DNA from: Stenotrophomonas nitritireducens
GTDB lineage: Bacteria; Pseudomonadota; Gammaproteobacteria; Xanthomonadales; Xanthomonadaceae
Length of the DNA: 64,000 nucleotides
Assembly (NCBI RefSeq): GCF_001700965.1
Contig: NZ_CP016756.1
Coordinates: 3,524,501-3,588,500, forward strand
Direction: 5' to 3'
Part shown: positions 16,599 through 25,808 of the stretch, piece by piece
How positions within the stretch are numbered: position 1 is the first letter of the stretch
Layout of the letters: each line of letters starts with the position of its first letter
Position numbers and translations under genes: made by a program
Notes under the pieces: generated by a model
Database searches by the model: none
The model's input: the letters and a program-made list of their open reading frames with translations, nothing else
What the model was told of the DNA's origin: nothing

Positions 16599-16697
16599 GT
16601 AGCCCGGGTAAGCGCAGCGCACCCGGGGCTGTTGGCGGGGAGCCTGAAAGACCTGCGAGATCCTTGCTCCCGGGTGCGCTGCGCTTACCCGGGCTAC
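16599..16697. repeat. CCCGGG-family REP pair
   Basis: GTAGCCCGGGTAAGCGCAGC at 16599 and its complement ending CTAC at 16697, in inverted orientation with about 40 bp between. Confidence 0.9.
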
Positions 16698-16777
16698 AAA
16701 ACGGAGGTCGCGGAAGTATCTTGCTGGTCAGGTGAGCTTCCGCTCCGGCTCCTGAGCTTCCAAAAACCCCAAAACCC

Positions 16778-17314
16778 CTACCGCCCCATCCAGGCCGGCC
16801 CAATCGCCGCGATCTTTACCATCACCGGGCAGTCCTCCCGGTGCGCGCCCGGCAGATAGCCCAGGCTCATCAGGAATTCCCCAGTGATCTCGCCACCGGT
16901 GAAGCGAAAGGTCTTCTTGAACAACTTCACCCACTCCGCCTTGGTCAGCGGGTGGTGCGCATCCAGCCACTCGGCAAAGCCGCCATGGGAAGCACGCAGG
17001 CCTTGGATCACCTGCGCGTTGTGGATCGCGGCCAGCACCTTGAGCCGGTTGCGGATGATGGCGGCGTCGGCCATCAGCCTGGCGATATCGGCGTCGCCAT
17101 AGGCGGCCACCGCATCCACGTCAAAGCCGCTGTACGCGCTGCGGAAACCTTCACGCTTGCGCAGGATGGTTTCCCAGCTCAGGCCGGCCTGGTTGATCTC
17201 CAGCAGCAGGCGCTCGAACAACTCGGCCTCCGCGCGCTGCGGGAAGCCGTATTCGTTGTCGTGGTAAGGACCGTGAACCGGGTGGTCGGGCGCGGAATCA
17301 CAATAGCTGGACAT
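16778..17314 (-). CDS. tag: DNA-3-methyladenine glycosylase I
   Basis: A 178-residue base-excision-repair enzyme that removes 3-methyladenine. Cys and His in YCDSAPDHPVHGPYHDNEYG and the C-terminal HREDC match the zinc-snap ligands of E. coli Tag. QAGLSWETILRKREGFRSAY and NRLKVLAAIHNAQ are family blocks. The ATG at 17314 is preferred to one three codons earlier because it gives the family N-terminus. Divergent from yqgE. Confidence 0.93.
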   Translation of the reverse strand: MSSYCDSAPDHPVHGPYHDNEYGFPQRAEAELFERLLLEINQAGLSWETILRKREGFRSAYSGFDVDAVAAYGDADIARLMADAAIIRNRLKVLAAIHNAQVIQGLRASHGGFAEWLDAHHPLTKAEWVKLFKKTFRFTGGEITGEFLMSLGYLPGAHREDCPVMVKIAAIGPAWMGR

Positions 17315-17393
17315 GAAGGCCACCGAAGCAGGAGCTGGCCCTGGATTATCGCTGGCGCGAGCCCTTGGCGGCGTCAGCGGCTAGAATGTGCAC

Positions 17394-17960
17394 ATGTCTG
17401 CGCTGTCGCCCTCTCTCGCCAATCACCTGCTGGTGGCCCTGCCGTCGCTGCTCGACCCCCCGTTTGCTCGCAGTGTGGCCCTGATCTGCCAGCACGACGA
17501 CAACGGCGCGATGGGCGTGGTGGTCAACCAGGCGTCCGAATACACATTGGGCGATGTATTCGCCCAGATGGATATCAACACCGATGATGGCGACCTGCGT
17601 GCGGTGCCGGTACTCAATGGCGGCCCGGTGCATCCTGAACGCGGCTTCGTGATTCATGACGATGCGCGCGGCTGGGATTCAACCATGGCGGTTACCGATG
17701 GGCTCTACCTGACCACATCGCGCGACATCCTCGAAGCCATGGCGCAGGGGCAGGGGCCGCGCAACGCGCTGGTCACGCTGGGCTGCGCCGGCTGGAGCAG
17801 TGGTCAGCTCGAACGCGAGCTCACCGAGGACAGCTGGTTGACCGTACCTGCCGACGCGCCGTTGCTGTTCGCCACGCCGCTGGACGAGCGCTGGCAACTG
17901 GCCGCCTCGCGCATTGGCGTGGATCTGTTCCGGCTGGCCGGATACAGCGGTCATGTCTGA
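17394..17960 (+). CDS. yqgE: YqgE/AlgH family protein (DUF179)
   Basis: A 188-residue cytoplasmic protein of unresolved function, called AlgH in pseudomonads. Signatures are [32 protein letters not shown] and [16 protein letters not shown]. The ATG at 17394 is taken rather than the in-frame GTG at 17388. Its end overlaps the ruvX start by eight bases, the usual order in proteobacteria, which points to a yqgE-ruvX-pyrB operon. Confidence 0.93.
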   Translation: MSALSPSLANHLLVALPSLLDPPFARSVALICQHDDNGAMGVVVNQASEYTLGDVFAQMDINTDDGDLRAVPVLNGGPVHPERGFVIHDDARGWDSTMAVTDGLYLTTSRDILEAMAQGQGPRNALVTLGCAGWSSGQLERELTEDSWLTVPADAPLLFATPLDERWQLAASRIGVDLFRLAGYSGHV

Positions 17961-18420
17961 GCCGGCCCTGCTTTCCACCCAAAGCACGGTGCTGGGTTTC
18001 GATGTGGGTTCGCGGCGCATCGGTGTTGCCATCGGTAGTTCGCTGGGCGTGGGCGCACGCGCCCTTGCCGTGATCGATGTACATGGCAATGGCCCGGACT
18101 GGACCGCGCTGGATAAGCTGCACAAGGAATGGCGGCCGCAGGGCTTGATCGTCGGCGACCCGCTCACCCTGGAAGGCGAAGACCAGCCCAACCGCAAGCG
18201 CGCGCATGCCTTTGCCCGGCAGCTGCAGCAGCGCTACAAGGTGCCGGTATTGCTGGTGGACGAGCGTTCCAGCTCAGTCGAGGCCGCGCAGCGGTTTGCG
18301 ATGGAGCGTGCCGAAGGCCGCAAGCGCCGCCGCGATGCCGCCAATCTCGATGCCGAGGCTGCGGCCGTCATCATCGAGCGCTGGCTGTCCGCGCCGCACG
18401 AAGCCACCCCTATTTCCTGA
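17953..18420 (+). CDS. ruvX: Putative pre-16S rRNA nuclease / Holliday junction resolvase-like YqgF
   Basis: A 155-residue RNase H-fold nuclease. YqgF processes 16S rRNA 5' ends in E. coli and was originally predicted as a Holliday resolvase. The catalytic strand [16 protein letters not shown] is near residue 14, [12 protein letters not shown] follows, and the last acidic block is [20 protein letters not shown]. It overlaps yqgE and lies 17 bp before pyrB. Confidence 0.93.
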   Translation: MSEPALLSTQSTVLGFDVGSRRIGVAIGSSLGVGARALAVIDVHGNGPDWTALDKLHKEWRPQGLIVGDPLTLEGEDQPNRKRAHAFARQLQQRYKVPVLLVDERSSSVEAAQRFAMERAEGRKRRRDAANLDAEAAAVIIERWLSAPHEATPIS

Positions 18421-18437
18421 CTGTCGAAGACCCCGCC

Positions 18438-19388
18438 ATGACTGCTTCGCAACTTGATGCCCAAGGACGCCTGCGCCACCTGCTGACCCTGGATGGGTTG
18501 CCCCGCGAAACCCTGTTGCAGCTGCTGGACCGCGCCGGTCAGATCCGCGATGCCGCCGTTGGCCGCATCAACAACAAGCGCGCGGTGCTGGCGGGCACGG
18601 CGGTATGCACGCTGTTCTTCGAACCCTCCACCCGCACCCGCAGCTCGTTCCAGCTGGCAGCACAACGGCTGGGCGCGGATGTACTGAATTTCGATGCATC
18701 CACCTCATCCGCGCGCAAGGGCGAAACCGCCTGCGATACGCTGAAGAACCTTGAAGCGATGGGCGTGCGTGGTTTCATCGTGCGCCACCCGGACGACGGC
18801 GCCGTGGCCGAACTGGCCGGCGTCGCTGGCGAGGGCACCGCGCTGATCAATGCCGGCGATGGCCGCAGCGCACATCCCACCCAGGGCCTGCTCGACATGC
18901 TGACCCTGCGCCAGGCCAAGGGCAGCGATTTCTCCAAGCTTAAAGTGGTGATTGTCGGCGACGTGAAGCACTCGCGTGTGGCCCGTACCGATCTGCAGGC
19001 GATGCGCACGCTCGGCGTGGGCGAGATCCGCGTATGCGGCCCGCAATCGCTGCTGCCGGACGACGAAACCCTGAAGGGCTGCGTGGTCGGCCAGGATTTC
19101 GACGCCATGCTGGAAGGAGTTGATGCGCTGATGATGCTGCGACTGCAGCGCGAGCGCATGGAAGAAGGCCTGGTGCCGTCGCTGGAGCAGTACCACGCCC
19201 AGTACGGCCTCAATGGTGAGCGTCTGCAGCGTGCGGCCAAGGATGCGGCGGTACTGCACCCGGGCCCGATCAACCGCGGCGTGGAAGTCACCGACGACGT
19301 GGCCGACGGCCCACAGTCCTGGGTACTGCGTCAGGTCGCCAACGGCGTCGCCGTGCGCATGGCCGTGCTGGAAACCCTGCTGGGTTGA
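18438..19388 (+). CDS. pyrB: Aspartate carbamoyltransferase catalytic subunit
   Basis: A 316-residue enzyme catalysing the committed step of pyrimidine synthesis, carbamoyl phosphate plus aspartate to carbamoyl aspartate. The carbamoyl-phosphate loop FFEPSTRTRSSFQLAAQRLG, HPTQGLLDMLTL, VGDVKHSRVARTD and HPGPINRGVEV are all intact. No pyrI regulatory subunit or pyrC-like partner follows, unlike some gammaproteobacteria. The ATG at 18438 has the family N-terminus; the longer frame upstream overlaps ruvX. Confidence 0.96.
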   Translation: MTASQLDAQGRLRHLLTLDGLPRETLLQLLDRAGQIRDAAVGRINNKRAVLAGTAVCTLFFEPSTRTRSSFQLAAQRLGADVLNFDASTSSARKGETACDTLKNLEAMGVRGFIVRHPDDGAVAELAGVAGEGTALINAGDGRSAHPTQGLLDMLTLRQAKGSDFSKLKVVIVGDVKHSRVARTDLQAMRTLGVGEIRVCGPQSLLPDDETLKGCVVGQDFDAMLEGVDALMMLRLQRERMEEGLVPSLEQYHAQYGLNGERLQRAAKDAAVLHPGPINRGVEVTDDVADGPQSWVLRQVANGVAVRMAVLETLLG

Positions 19389-19463
19389 ATTACGGCGAAA
19401 GCCTAGTCCGGCCTTCCTTTGGAGGGCCGTTAGGATTGCACGCAACATTCAGGAGCAACGCGT

Positions 19464-20894
19464 ATGGAAACGAACTTGAGGGCCCGCGCGGCGAGGTCGG
19501 ATCTGCTGGCAATGGCAGTTCTGCTGCTCTCGGCTGCGGTGATCTGGCTGCCCGCGGTATGGACCCCGTTCTGGGGCGATGACTACGTGTTTCTGCACGC
19601 GGCGCGGCTGTCCAACCTGGCGAACCAGCCATGGTCGGAGACCTTCTGGCCAGTGCAGCCGGAACTTTTCTGGCGGCCACTGTCGCAGACCGCCTGGTGG
19701 CGCGTGGTTGAAGGCGAGATGGGCGGCAACGTGCTTACTGCCCATGCGGTCTTGCTTGCGCTGCACGGGCTTGCCGCAGTGGGTGTGGGGGGATTGGGAT
19801 TGACCATTGCGCGCGTCGCTGGCTGGCCCGCCCGTTGCGCGGTTGCCGGCCTGAGCGCGGCCTTTTATGGCGTGCTCGCGGTCAGCCTGCTGCCGGTGCA
19901 TTGGGTGGCGGCGGCAAACAGCCCGCTGCTGGTGCTGTTCACCACTGTATTGCTGGCCTTGTGGTTGGCTGCCTCCACCGCACAAGGTGCTGCGCGGATG
20001 CTGTTGCTGGCGGTGGTGCCCGGTCTGCTTGCGGTTGCCTTGTTGAGCAAGGAATCGGCAATTCTGATGCCGGTGCTGATGCTGATGATCAGCTTGTTTG
20101 TCGGCGCGCGGTTGCGCCGCGGCGAATGGTTGGTGCTTGCGGTCAGCGCGCTCATCTGTGTGGTGTGGCTGTGGCTGCGCGGCAAGGCGACGGTTCCGCC
20201 GGCGCCGCAGTACGCATATGCGTTTGGTGGCAACCTAGTCAGGAATGGGGCGTCGTTCGTGGCCTGGATGCTCAATGTGCCGCGCGAGGCACTGCGCATG
20301 ATTGCCACGGACGGACTACTCAAGGGCGCGCTCTGGGCGATGCTGGCGGCGCTGCCGGTCCTGCTCAGCTGGGGCTTGGCGGCGTCCAAGGGCGGCTGGC
20401 GGCGATTGCAGGCCCGTCAGTGGGGCTTGGTGCTGGCGGTTGCGGTGGTGGCGTACACGCCTTACTTCCCGCTGATCTGGAACAGCTACGCGTACTATGC
20501 GGCGATCTCGGCGATCCTGCCGGCCATCGTATTGGCGCGGCTGCTGCAGGGACGTCGGATTGCGGTGATCGTGGCCGTGCTGATGGGGGTGTCGGGCTGG
20601 CTGGCGGTCGCAGGGACGCGTCTGCTGGACCATCCCGGGCTCATCGGCCGCGCGCGTTGGGCGGAAACGTCGTTGCAGCAGCTTGCCGGGCAGCAATTGA
20701 AGACTCCGCTGTGGGTACGGGTGGAAGACGATCAGCGCTTCGCGGCAATGGGGGTGCATGGTCTGGCTTGGCGGCTGTATGTGCCGCTGGAGCAGGTCCA
20801 CCAAGTGGATGCTTGCCCGCAGGGCACTGAAGCCGGAACCTGTTTGGAAATGGACGCGGAAGGGGACTGGAGTCACCGTCCAGTGGCTCCTTGA
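19464..20894 (+). CDS. Polytopic membrane protein, GT-C glycosyltransferase-like
   Basis: A 476-residue protein with roughly ten hydrophobic helices. The first periplasmic loop carries FWGDDYVFLHAARL, resembling the acidic catalytic loop of GT-C enzymes that use polyprenyl-linked sugars. LLSKESAILMPVLM and a C-terminal soluble portion follow. A role in transferring sugars to lipid A, lipid carriers or proteins is inference; no partner gene is adjacent. Separate from pyrB by 75 bp. Confidence 0.65.
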   Translation: METNLRARAARSDLLAMAVLLLSAAVIWLPAVWTPFWGDDYVFLHAARLSNLANQPWSETFWPVQPELFWRPLSQTAWWRVVEGEMGGNVLTAHAVLLALHGLAAVGVGGLGLTIARVAGWPARCAVAGLSAAFYGVLAVSLLPVHWVAAANSPLLVLFTTVLLALWLAASTAQGAARMLLLAVVPGLLAVALLSKESAILMPVLMLMISLFVGARLRRGEWLVLAVSALICVVWLWLRGKATVPPAPQYAYAFGGNLVRNGASFVAWMLNVPREALRMIATDGLLKGALWAMLAALPVLLSWGLAASKGGWRRLQARQWGLVLAVAVVAYTPYFPLIWNSYAYYAAISAILPAIVLARLLQGRRIAVIVAVLMGVSGWLAVAGTRLLDHPGLIGRARWAETSLQQLAGQQLKTPLWVRVEDDQRFAAMGVHGLAWRLYVPLEQVHQVDACPQGTEAGTCLEMDAEGDWSHRPVAP

Positions 20895-21000
20895 ACCAGG
20901 TATGTTCAATGCTGTGCCGGGGTTGACGCGCTAGCGAAGTGCCTTGCTCCCTCTCCTGCAGACTTGGGCGAGGGGGCTGTTGAGACCCTTGCGGTAATGC

Positions 21001-21028
21001 CAGCTTCGCGGCTTACGCCGCTCCCACA
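21001..21028. repeat. Single AGCGGCGT-family REP element
   Basis: CAGCTTCGCGGCTTACGCCG followed by CTCCCACA, the complement of a GTGGGAGCGGCGTAAGCCGCG hairpin. It lies alone between the membrane protein at 19464 and the TPR gene; nothing else is seen in 20895-21076. Confidence 0.8.
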
Positions 21029-21076
21029 AAACTGTTGGTATCACTGTCAGAGCTGCCTGCCGGGCCTCGCGCGGCG

Positions 21077-21814
21077 CTACGGTTTGCCGGCCTGGCGTTT
21101 GCGTTGCTGCTGGATGTAGGTCATTTCGTTCTCGGCGACCTTGTTGCCGGGTTCCAGTGCCAATGACTCTTCGTACGCTGTCTGGGCTGCGTCCAAGTCA
21201 CCCAGCTCAATCAAGGCATAGCCGGTTCCGCGTAGTGCCAGCGCCTCGGCGTACGCTGCTTCAGGATGGCTGCGGGTCAATGCCAGCGCCTGCTGGTAAC
21301 TGCTCAGCGCTGCCGACCAGTCTTTGCTCATGTTCAGCGCCGCGCCGCGTTCGGTCAGCGCTTCCGGCTCATAGGGCGCGGTTGCGTGGGCCTTGTCCAG
21401 CCATCGTATTGCCTGTGCCGCATCGCGCAGTTCCACGGCGATGTAGCCCAGCTGGATGTAAACGTTGGCACAGGCGCTGTCCAGCCAGTCGATGGGCTCG
21501 CCGTCGCCGTGGTCGCGCAGGTAAAGCTCGTATTGCCGTTGCGTGCGGAAGCTCAGCGAACGCCGTCCAGGCGCTGCACGGTAAGCGTCACATTGTCGCG
21601 CGGCGTCGAGCAGCAGAGCTTTGGCCTGGGCATGCTCGCCTTTCACATTCAGGGCGCCGGCCTCCTGCACGGAGGCACGCAACTCCTTGCCCAACGCTGG
21701 CTCACCGGGCTGCGAATAGATCTGTGTGGTGCTGAGCGTGACCGGATCGACGGGCTCGTCGGCGAGTGCGTTGGCGCACGCCAACGCCAGAGCAATACAC
21801 AGCAGATAACGCAT
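21077..21814 (-). CDS. Exported tetratricopeptide-repeat protein
   Basis: A 245-residue protein with a Sec signal (MRYLLCIALALACANALADE) and at least three TPR-like helical pairs. Examples are NVYIQLGYIAVELRDAAQAI, EALTERGAALNMSKDWSAAL and ALRGTGYALIELGDLDAAQ. It is likely a periplasmic scaffold for protein contacts; the partner is unknown. The ATG at 21814 is chosen for the signal peptide. It follows the zinc-ribbon gene at 21892 in the same direction. Confidence 0.8.
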   Translation of the reverse strand: MRYLLCIALALACANALADEPVDPVTLSTTQIYSQPGEPALGKELRASVQEAGALNVKGEHAQAKALLLDAARQCDAYRAAPGRRSLSFRTQRQYELYLRDHGDGEPIDWLDSACANVYIQLGYIAVELRDAAQAIRWLDKAHATAPYEPEALTERGAALNMSKDWSAALSSYQQALALTRSHPEAAYAEALALRGTGYALIELGDLDAAQTAYEESLALEPGNKVAENEMTYIQQQRKRQAGKP

Positions 21815-21891
21815 ACGTCCCCCGCGTAGCGATGTGGACGTCAGCGTAGCCGGAGCCGCGGCGAATAGGTAGGGGGCGCCAGTGCAGGCGC

Positions 21892-22155
21892 TCAGCCGCG
21901 CGGTGCCATTGCCAGGATTGCCAGCTGCTGCTGGGCTTCTTCGTTGCCGGCTGCGGCAGCGGCCTGCATCTGGGCGAGATCGGGGTGCTGTACGACCAGC
22001 AGCGGGTACTCGCATTCGGGGCAGGCGTATTCGGTCTGCTCGTCGTGCAGCTCCATTTCCATCTGCCGGGAGTTGCCCTTCCATTCGCAGGCGGGGCAGT
22101 TGTGCACCTCCTCGCGCCAGCCGGTCTGGTAGTAATCGTTGACGGTGATGGTCAT
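21892..22155 (-). CDS. Small zinc-ribbon-like cysteine protein
   Basis: An 87-residue protein with two CxxC knuckles (CPAC at about 20-23 and CPEC at about 45-48), likely one zinc-ribbon, and an Ala/Gln-rich C-terminus. It is cytoplasmic. The family is widespread and unnamed; nucleic-acid or protein contact is a guess. A REP pair sits immediately upstream of its start. Confidence 0.7.
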   Translation of the reverse strand: MTITVNDYYQTGWREEVHNCPACEWKGNSRQMEMELHDEQTEYACPECEYPLLVVQHPDLAQMQAAAAAGNEEAQQQLAILAMAPRG

Positions 22156-22184
22156 GGGGCAGCCTGAAACAAGGGCGTTGAAGT

Positions 22185-22260
22185 GTAGCCCGGGTAAGCG
22201 CAGCGCACCCGGGGCTTTCCGCGAAGAACTCCCGGGTGCGCTGACGCTTACCCGGGCTAC
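22185..22260. repeat. CCCGGG-family REP pair
   Basis: GTAGCCCGGGTAAGCGCAGC at 22185 and an inverted partner ending CTAC at 22260. The partner has one extra base (GCGCTGACGCTTA), breaking perfect symmetry. It lies between mgtE and the zinc-ribbon gene. Confidence 0.9.
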
Positions 22261-22277
22261 GGTTCTACCGGCGGCGA

Positions 22278-23639
22278 TCAGTGCAGCAGCACCAGCGTGG
22301 CCAGACCGAGGAAGGTGAAAAAGCCCATCGAGTCGGTCACGGCGGTCAGGAAGATGCCGCTGGCCAGGGCCGGGTCGAAGCCCAGCCGCTTCAGCGTCAA
22401 TGGCACCAGTACGCCGGCCGATGCGGCGAACAATAGATTGAAGGTCAGCGCGACGCCGATCACCAGCGACAGCCCGGGCATGTGGAACCATGCCAGCACG
22501 ATCAGGCCCAGGACCGTGCCCAGCACCACGCCGTTGAGCAGGGCTACGCGTAGCTCTTTCCACAACAAGGTGCGGGCATTGGAGGCGCCCACCTGGCCCA
22601 GTGCCAGGCCGCGGATCATCAGTGCCAGCACCTGGGTGCCGGCGTTGCCGCCGAGGCCGGCGACGATCGGCATCAGCACCGCCAGCGCCACCAGCTTGTC
22701 GATGGTGCCTTCGAAATGGCCAACCACACTGGAGGCGAGGAAGGCGGTACACAGATTGACCGACAGCCACATCAGGCGCCGGCGCATGGCACGCCAGACC
22801 GGGCTGAACAGATCCTCGTCCTCGTCCAGGCCGGCTGCGCCCAAGGCCTGGTGCTCGGCCTGGCCCCGGATGATGTCGACCACGTCATCGATGGTGATGC
22901 GGCCGATCAGGATGTTGTTGTCGTCCACCACCGGTGCCGAGACCCAGTCATGATCGGAGAATTGGCGGGCCACTTCGTCGGCGCTTTCGCCCACGTCGAT
23001 GGCCGGCTGTTCGTCGTCGATCAGGCGGTTGATCGGGGTGGTGTCTTCGTGGGTGACCAGCGAGGCCAGCGACAGCCGGCCCAGGTACTGGTGGCGGCGG
23101 CTGACCACGAACAGGTGATCGGTGTGGTCGGGCAGCTCGCCGCGCAGGCGCAGGTAGCGCAGCACCACATCGACATTGACGTCGGCGCGCACGGTGACCA
23201 CGTCCGGGTTCATCAAGCGGCCGGCGGTGTCTTCCGGGTAGGACAGCACCTGCTCCAGCCGCTCGCGGTTCTCGCGGTCCATCGACTTGAGTACTTCGTC
23301 GATGACGGTGTCGGGCAGATCCTCGACCAGATCGGCGAGATCGTCGATGTCCAGGTCTTCGACTGCGGCGATGATCTCGTCCGCGTCCATGTCCGCCAGC
23401 AGGCTTTCGCGCACGTCTTCACCGACATGCACCAGCACCTCACCGTCGTCCTCGGCATCCACCAGCCCCCACACCACTTCACGCTTGCCCGGCGGTAACG
23501 ACTCCAGCAGGTTGCCGATCTCGGCCGGCGAGAGCGTGTTGACCAGACGGCGCACCGGCCCCAGACGGCCGCTGTCCAATGCATCGGAAAGCAGGCGCAG
23601 CTGGCGTGCGGTCTTGTCGTGGCGTACGGCTTCAGCCAT
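22278..23639 (-). CDS. mgtE: MgtE-family magnesium transporter
   Basis: A 453-residue Mg2+ channel/transporter. The N-terminal superhelical domain is rich in acidic residues (LEDLPDTVIDEVL type repeats). It is followed by two CBS domains (HLFVVSRRHQYLGRLSLASLV and APVVDDNNILIGRITIDDVVDII) and a C-terminal five-helix pore with PIVAGLGGNAGTQVLALMIRGLALG. Cytosolic domains gate by Mg2+ in the family. The start at 23639 has GGGAG upstream. It is the last gene of the long co-directional run, 131 bp after ptsI. I saw no convincing Mg2+ riboswitch in that gap. Confidence 0.95.
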   Translation of the reverse strand: MAEAVRHDKTARQLRLLSDALDSGRLGPVRRLVNTLSPAEIGNLLESLPPGKREVVWGLVDAEDDGEVLVHVGEDVRESLLADMDADEIIAAVEDLDIDDLADLVEDLPDTVIDEVLKSMDRENRERLEQVLSYPEDTAGRLMNPDVVTVRADVNVDVVLRYLRLRGELPDHTDHLFVVSRRHQYLGRLSLASLVTHEDTTPINRLIDDEQPAIDVGESADEVARQFSDHDWVSAPVVDDNNILIGRITIDDVVDIIRGQAEHQALGAAGLDEDEDLFSPVWRAMRRRLMWLSVNLCTAFLASSVVGHFEGTIDKLVALAVLMPIVAGLGGNAGTQVLALMIRGLALGQVGASNARTLLWKELRVALLNGVVLGTVLGLIVLAWFHMPGLSLVIGVALTFNLLFAASAGVLVPLTLKRLGFDPALASGIFLTAVTDSMGFFTFLGLATLVLLH

Positions 23640-23770
23640 GCGCAGCTCCCGGTATGGTGATGGCCGCAGTCCGTGGCGGGTGAGCGCCATCGGCGGTGTT
23701 TAGCCCGCCATTATCACGTGCGGCGCGCGGGCTTGCATATAACCGGCGCTGCCGGATTCTGTTGCCGGAC

Positions 23771-25489
23771 TCAACTACCGGCGTTGGTGGTGATCCAGCG
23801 TTCAATGCCGCGGCGGTCGCGTGCCGCCAACAACTGCGGTGCCTGCAGGCGTAGCGCCGCAAGATCCACTTCGCGGATGGCGCGGCGGACTTCCAGCAAG
23901 GTGGCCGGGTGCAGGCTGAACTCGGTCAGCCCCAAGGCTAGCAGCAGGGCTGTCATGCGCGCGTCACCGGCCATTTCACCGCAGACCGCCACCGGTGTGT
24001 CGTGCCGTTGGGCGGTTTCGATCACCTGCCGCAACAGCCACAGCACCGCTGGATGCAGCGGCGAATACAGCTCGGCCACCGCGTCGTTGTTGCGGTCGGC
24101 CGCCAGCAGGTACTGGACCAGGTCATTGGTGCCGATCGACAGGAAGTCGACCTGGTCGATGAAGGTTCCCAGTGCGATGGCGGCGGCTGGCACTTCGATC
24201 ATCGCCCCGACCGGAATGTTCTCGGCCACTTCATGGCCGTCGTTGCGCAACAGTGCGGCCAGCCGTGACAGGCGCCGGCGCACGCTCATGATTTCCTCGC
24301 GGGTGGTCAGCATCGGGATCAGGATGCGCAGCGGACCATAGCCGGAGGCACGCAGGATGGCGCGCAACTGGGTATCGGACACCTTCGGCCGGGCCAGCGA
24401 CAGGCGTACCCCGCGCAGGCCCAGTGCCGGGTTTTCCTCGCTGCTCAGCACCAGCCCGGTGCGGTCGGCCTTGTCCGCGCCCAGGTCCAGGGTGCGGATG
24501 GTGACCGGCCGCCCGCTCATGCCCAGTACGGTGTCGCGGTAAACGCGGAACTGTTCTTCTTCATCAGGCAGCTGGTTGCGCTGCATGAACAGGAATTCGG
24601 TGCGGTACAGGCCCAGCCCACGGGCGCCCAGCGCATGTGCCTGGGCGACGTCGTCATGGGATTCGGCATTGGCCAGCAGGGTGATCTCCGCGCCATCGAG
24701 GGTGCGGGTCGGCTTGGCCCGCAGGCGCCCGAGTTCGCGCTGCTCACGCGCCAGTTCGCGTTGGCGCAGGCGGTACTGGCGCAGGTCGTCGGGGCCGGGA
24801 TCGACCACGATCTCGCCACTGCCGCCGTCCAGGATCAGTACGTCGCCGTCGCTGACCTTCTGCAGTACCGCGTTGGCGGCCACCACCAGCGGCATGTGCA
24901 GGCTGCGCGCGAGGATGGCGCTGTGCGAAAGCACGCTGCCGGCGCTGCTGACGATGCCGACCACGCCCTGCGACTGCAGCTGCGCCAGCTCCGAGGGCGC
25001 GACGTTCTCGCAGACCAGGATTTCGCCGGCCAGGCCTTTCATGGTGGTGGTGCGTTTGTGCAGGAAGGACTGGATACGGCCGATCACATGATCCAGATCG
25101 TCCATCCGGCTTTTCAGGTAGGCGTCTTCCATGCCCTCGAACACCTGCGCCAGGCGGTCGCGCTGGATGCGCAGGGCGTGGCTGGCGCTGTAGCGCTTGC
25201 TGCGCACCAGTTCATCCAAGGCGGTCAGCAGCTCCGGGTCATCCAGCAGCATGGCGTGCAGCTCGAGGAACTCGCCCACTTCCGCCGGCAACGCGCCCTG
25301 CAGGCGGGTACGCAGCTCACGCATTTCCTGGCGTGCGGCATCGGTGGCGCGGTGCAGGCGCTCGAGTTCGTGTTCCACCGCGGCGGCGGCAACGCGCTTT
25401 TCGCCGATATCCTGCACATGCGGCAGGCGCACCCGGGCACGGCCCAGCGCCGAGCCACGGGAAGCGGGCAGGCCAAGTAGACGGTTCAC
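23771..25489 (-). CDS. ptsI: PTS enzyme I
   Basis: A 572-residue phosphoenolpyruvate-protein phosphotransferase that autophosphorylates from PEP and passes the phosphate to HPr. The phospho-histidine region reads AGSVLSHSAILARSL, where most enzymes I have GGxTSH, so the residue two before His is Leu. PEP-binding blocks GLYRTEFLFM, LSIGTNDLVQYLLAADRNN and CGEMAGD are normal. The start is GTG at 25489. It lies 49 bp after the HPr gene in the same operon. Confidence 0.95.
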   Translation of the reverse strand: MNRLLGLPASRGSALGRARVRLPHVQDIGEKRVAAAAVEHELERLHRATDAARQEMRELRTRLQGALPAEVGEFLELHAMLLDDPELLTALDELVRSKRYSASHALRIQRDRLAQVFEGMEDAYLKSRMDDLDHVIGRIQSFLHKRTTTMKGLAGEILVCENVAPSELAQLQSQGVVGIVSSAGSVLSHSAILARSLHMPLVVAANAVLQKVSDGDVLILDGGSGEIVVDPGPDDLRQYRLRQRELAREQRELGRLRAKPTRTLDGAEITLLANAESHDDVAQAHALGARGLGLYRTEFLFMQRNQLPDEEEQFRVYRDTVLGMSGRPVTIRTLDLGADKADRTGLVLSSEENPALGLRGVRLSLARPKVSDTQLRAILRASGYGPLRILIPMLTTREEIMSVRRRLSRLAALLRNDGHEVAENIPVGAMIEVPAAAIALGTFIDQVDFLSIGTNDLVQYLLAADRNNDAVAELYSPLHPAVLWLLRQVIETAQRHDTPVAVCGEMAGDARMTALLLALGLTEFSLHPATLLEVRRAIREVDLAALRLQAPQLLAARDRRGIERWITTNAGS

Positions 25490-25538
25490 CGTTGCCGGCT
25501 CCGTACCTTGGCTGCCCCCGCGTGCGCGGCATTGCGCA

Positions 25539-25808
25539 TCAGTTGTCCTCGTCGAAACGACGCTCGAACAGGGCGGCTACCGCCTCCAGTGCGGCGGCCT
25601 CGTCCTCGCCGTCGACCCGCACCGTGACCGGTGTGCCCTGGGCGGCGGCCAGCAACATCACGCCCATGATGCTTTTGGCGTTGACCTCGCGGCCCTTGGC
25701 CACCAGCGTGGCATTGGCGCGGAAGCCGGACAGTACCTGCACCAGCTTGGCGGTGGCACGGGCATGCAGGCCCAGCCGGTTGGAAACCATGAGTTCTTGT
25801 TCAAGCAT
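25539..25808 (-). CDS. ptsH: Phosphocarrier protein HPr
   Basis: An 89-residue HPr with both phosphorylation sites: His15 in NRLGLHARAT (phosphate from enzyme I) and Ser46 in NAKSIMGVMLLAA, the target of HPr kinase. The ATG at 25808 is inside the end of the EIIA gene. The presence of Ser46 together with hprK makes this a regulatory PTS able to integrate PEP and ATP/Pi signals. Confidence 0.95.
   Translation of the reverse strand: MLEQELMVSNRLGLHARATAKLVQVLSGFRANATLVAKGREVNAKSIMGVMLLAAAQGTPVTVRVDGEDEAAALEAVAALFERRFDEDN

Noticed and set aside
23640..23770. Magnesium riboswitch before mgtE
   Set aside because: The 131-bp gap shows only short GC hairpins and none of the conserved blocks I would need to call an M-box.
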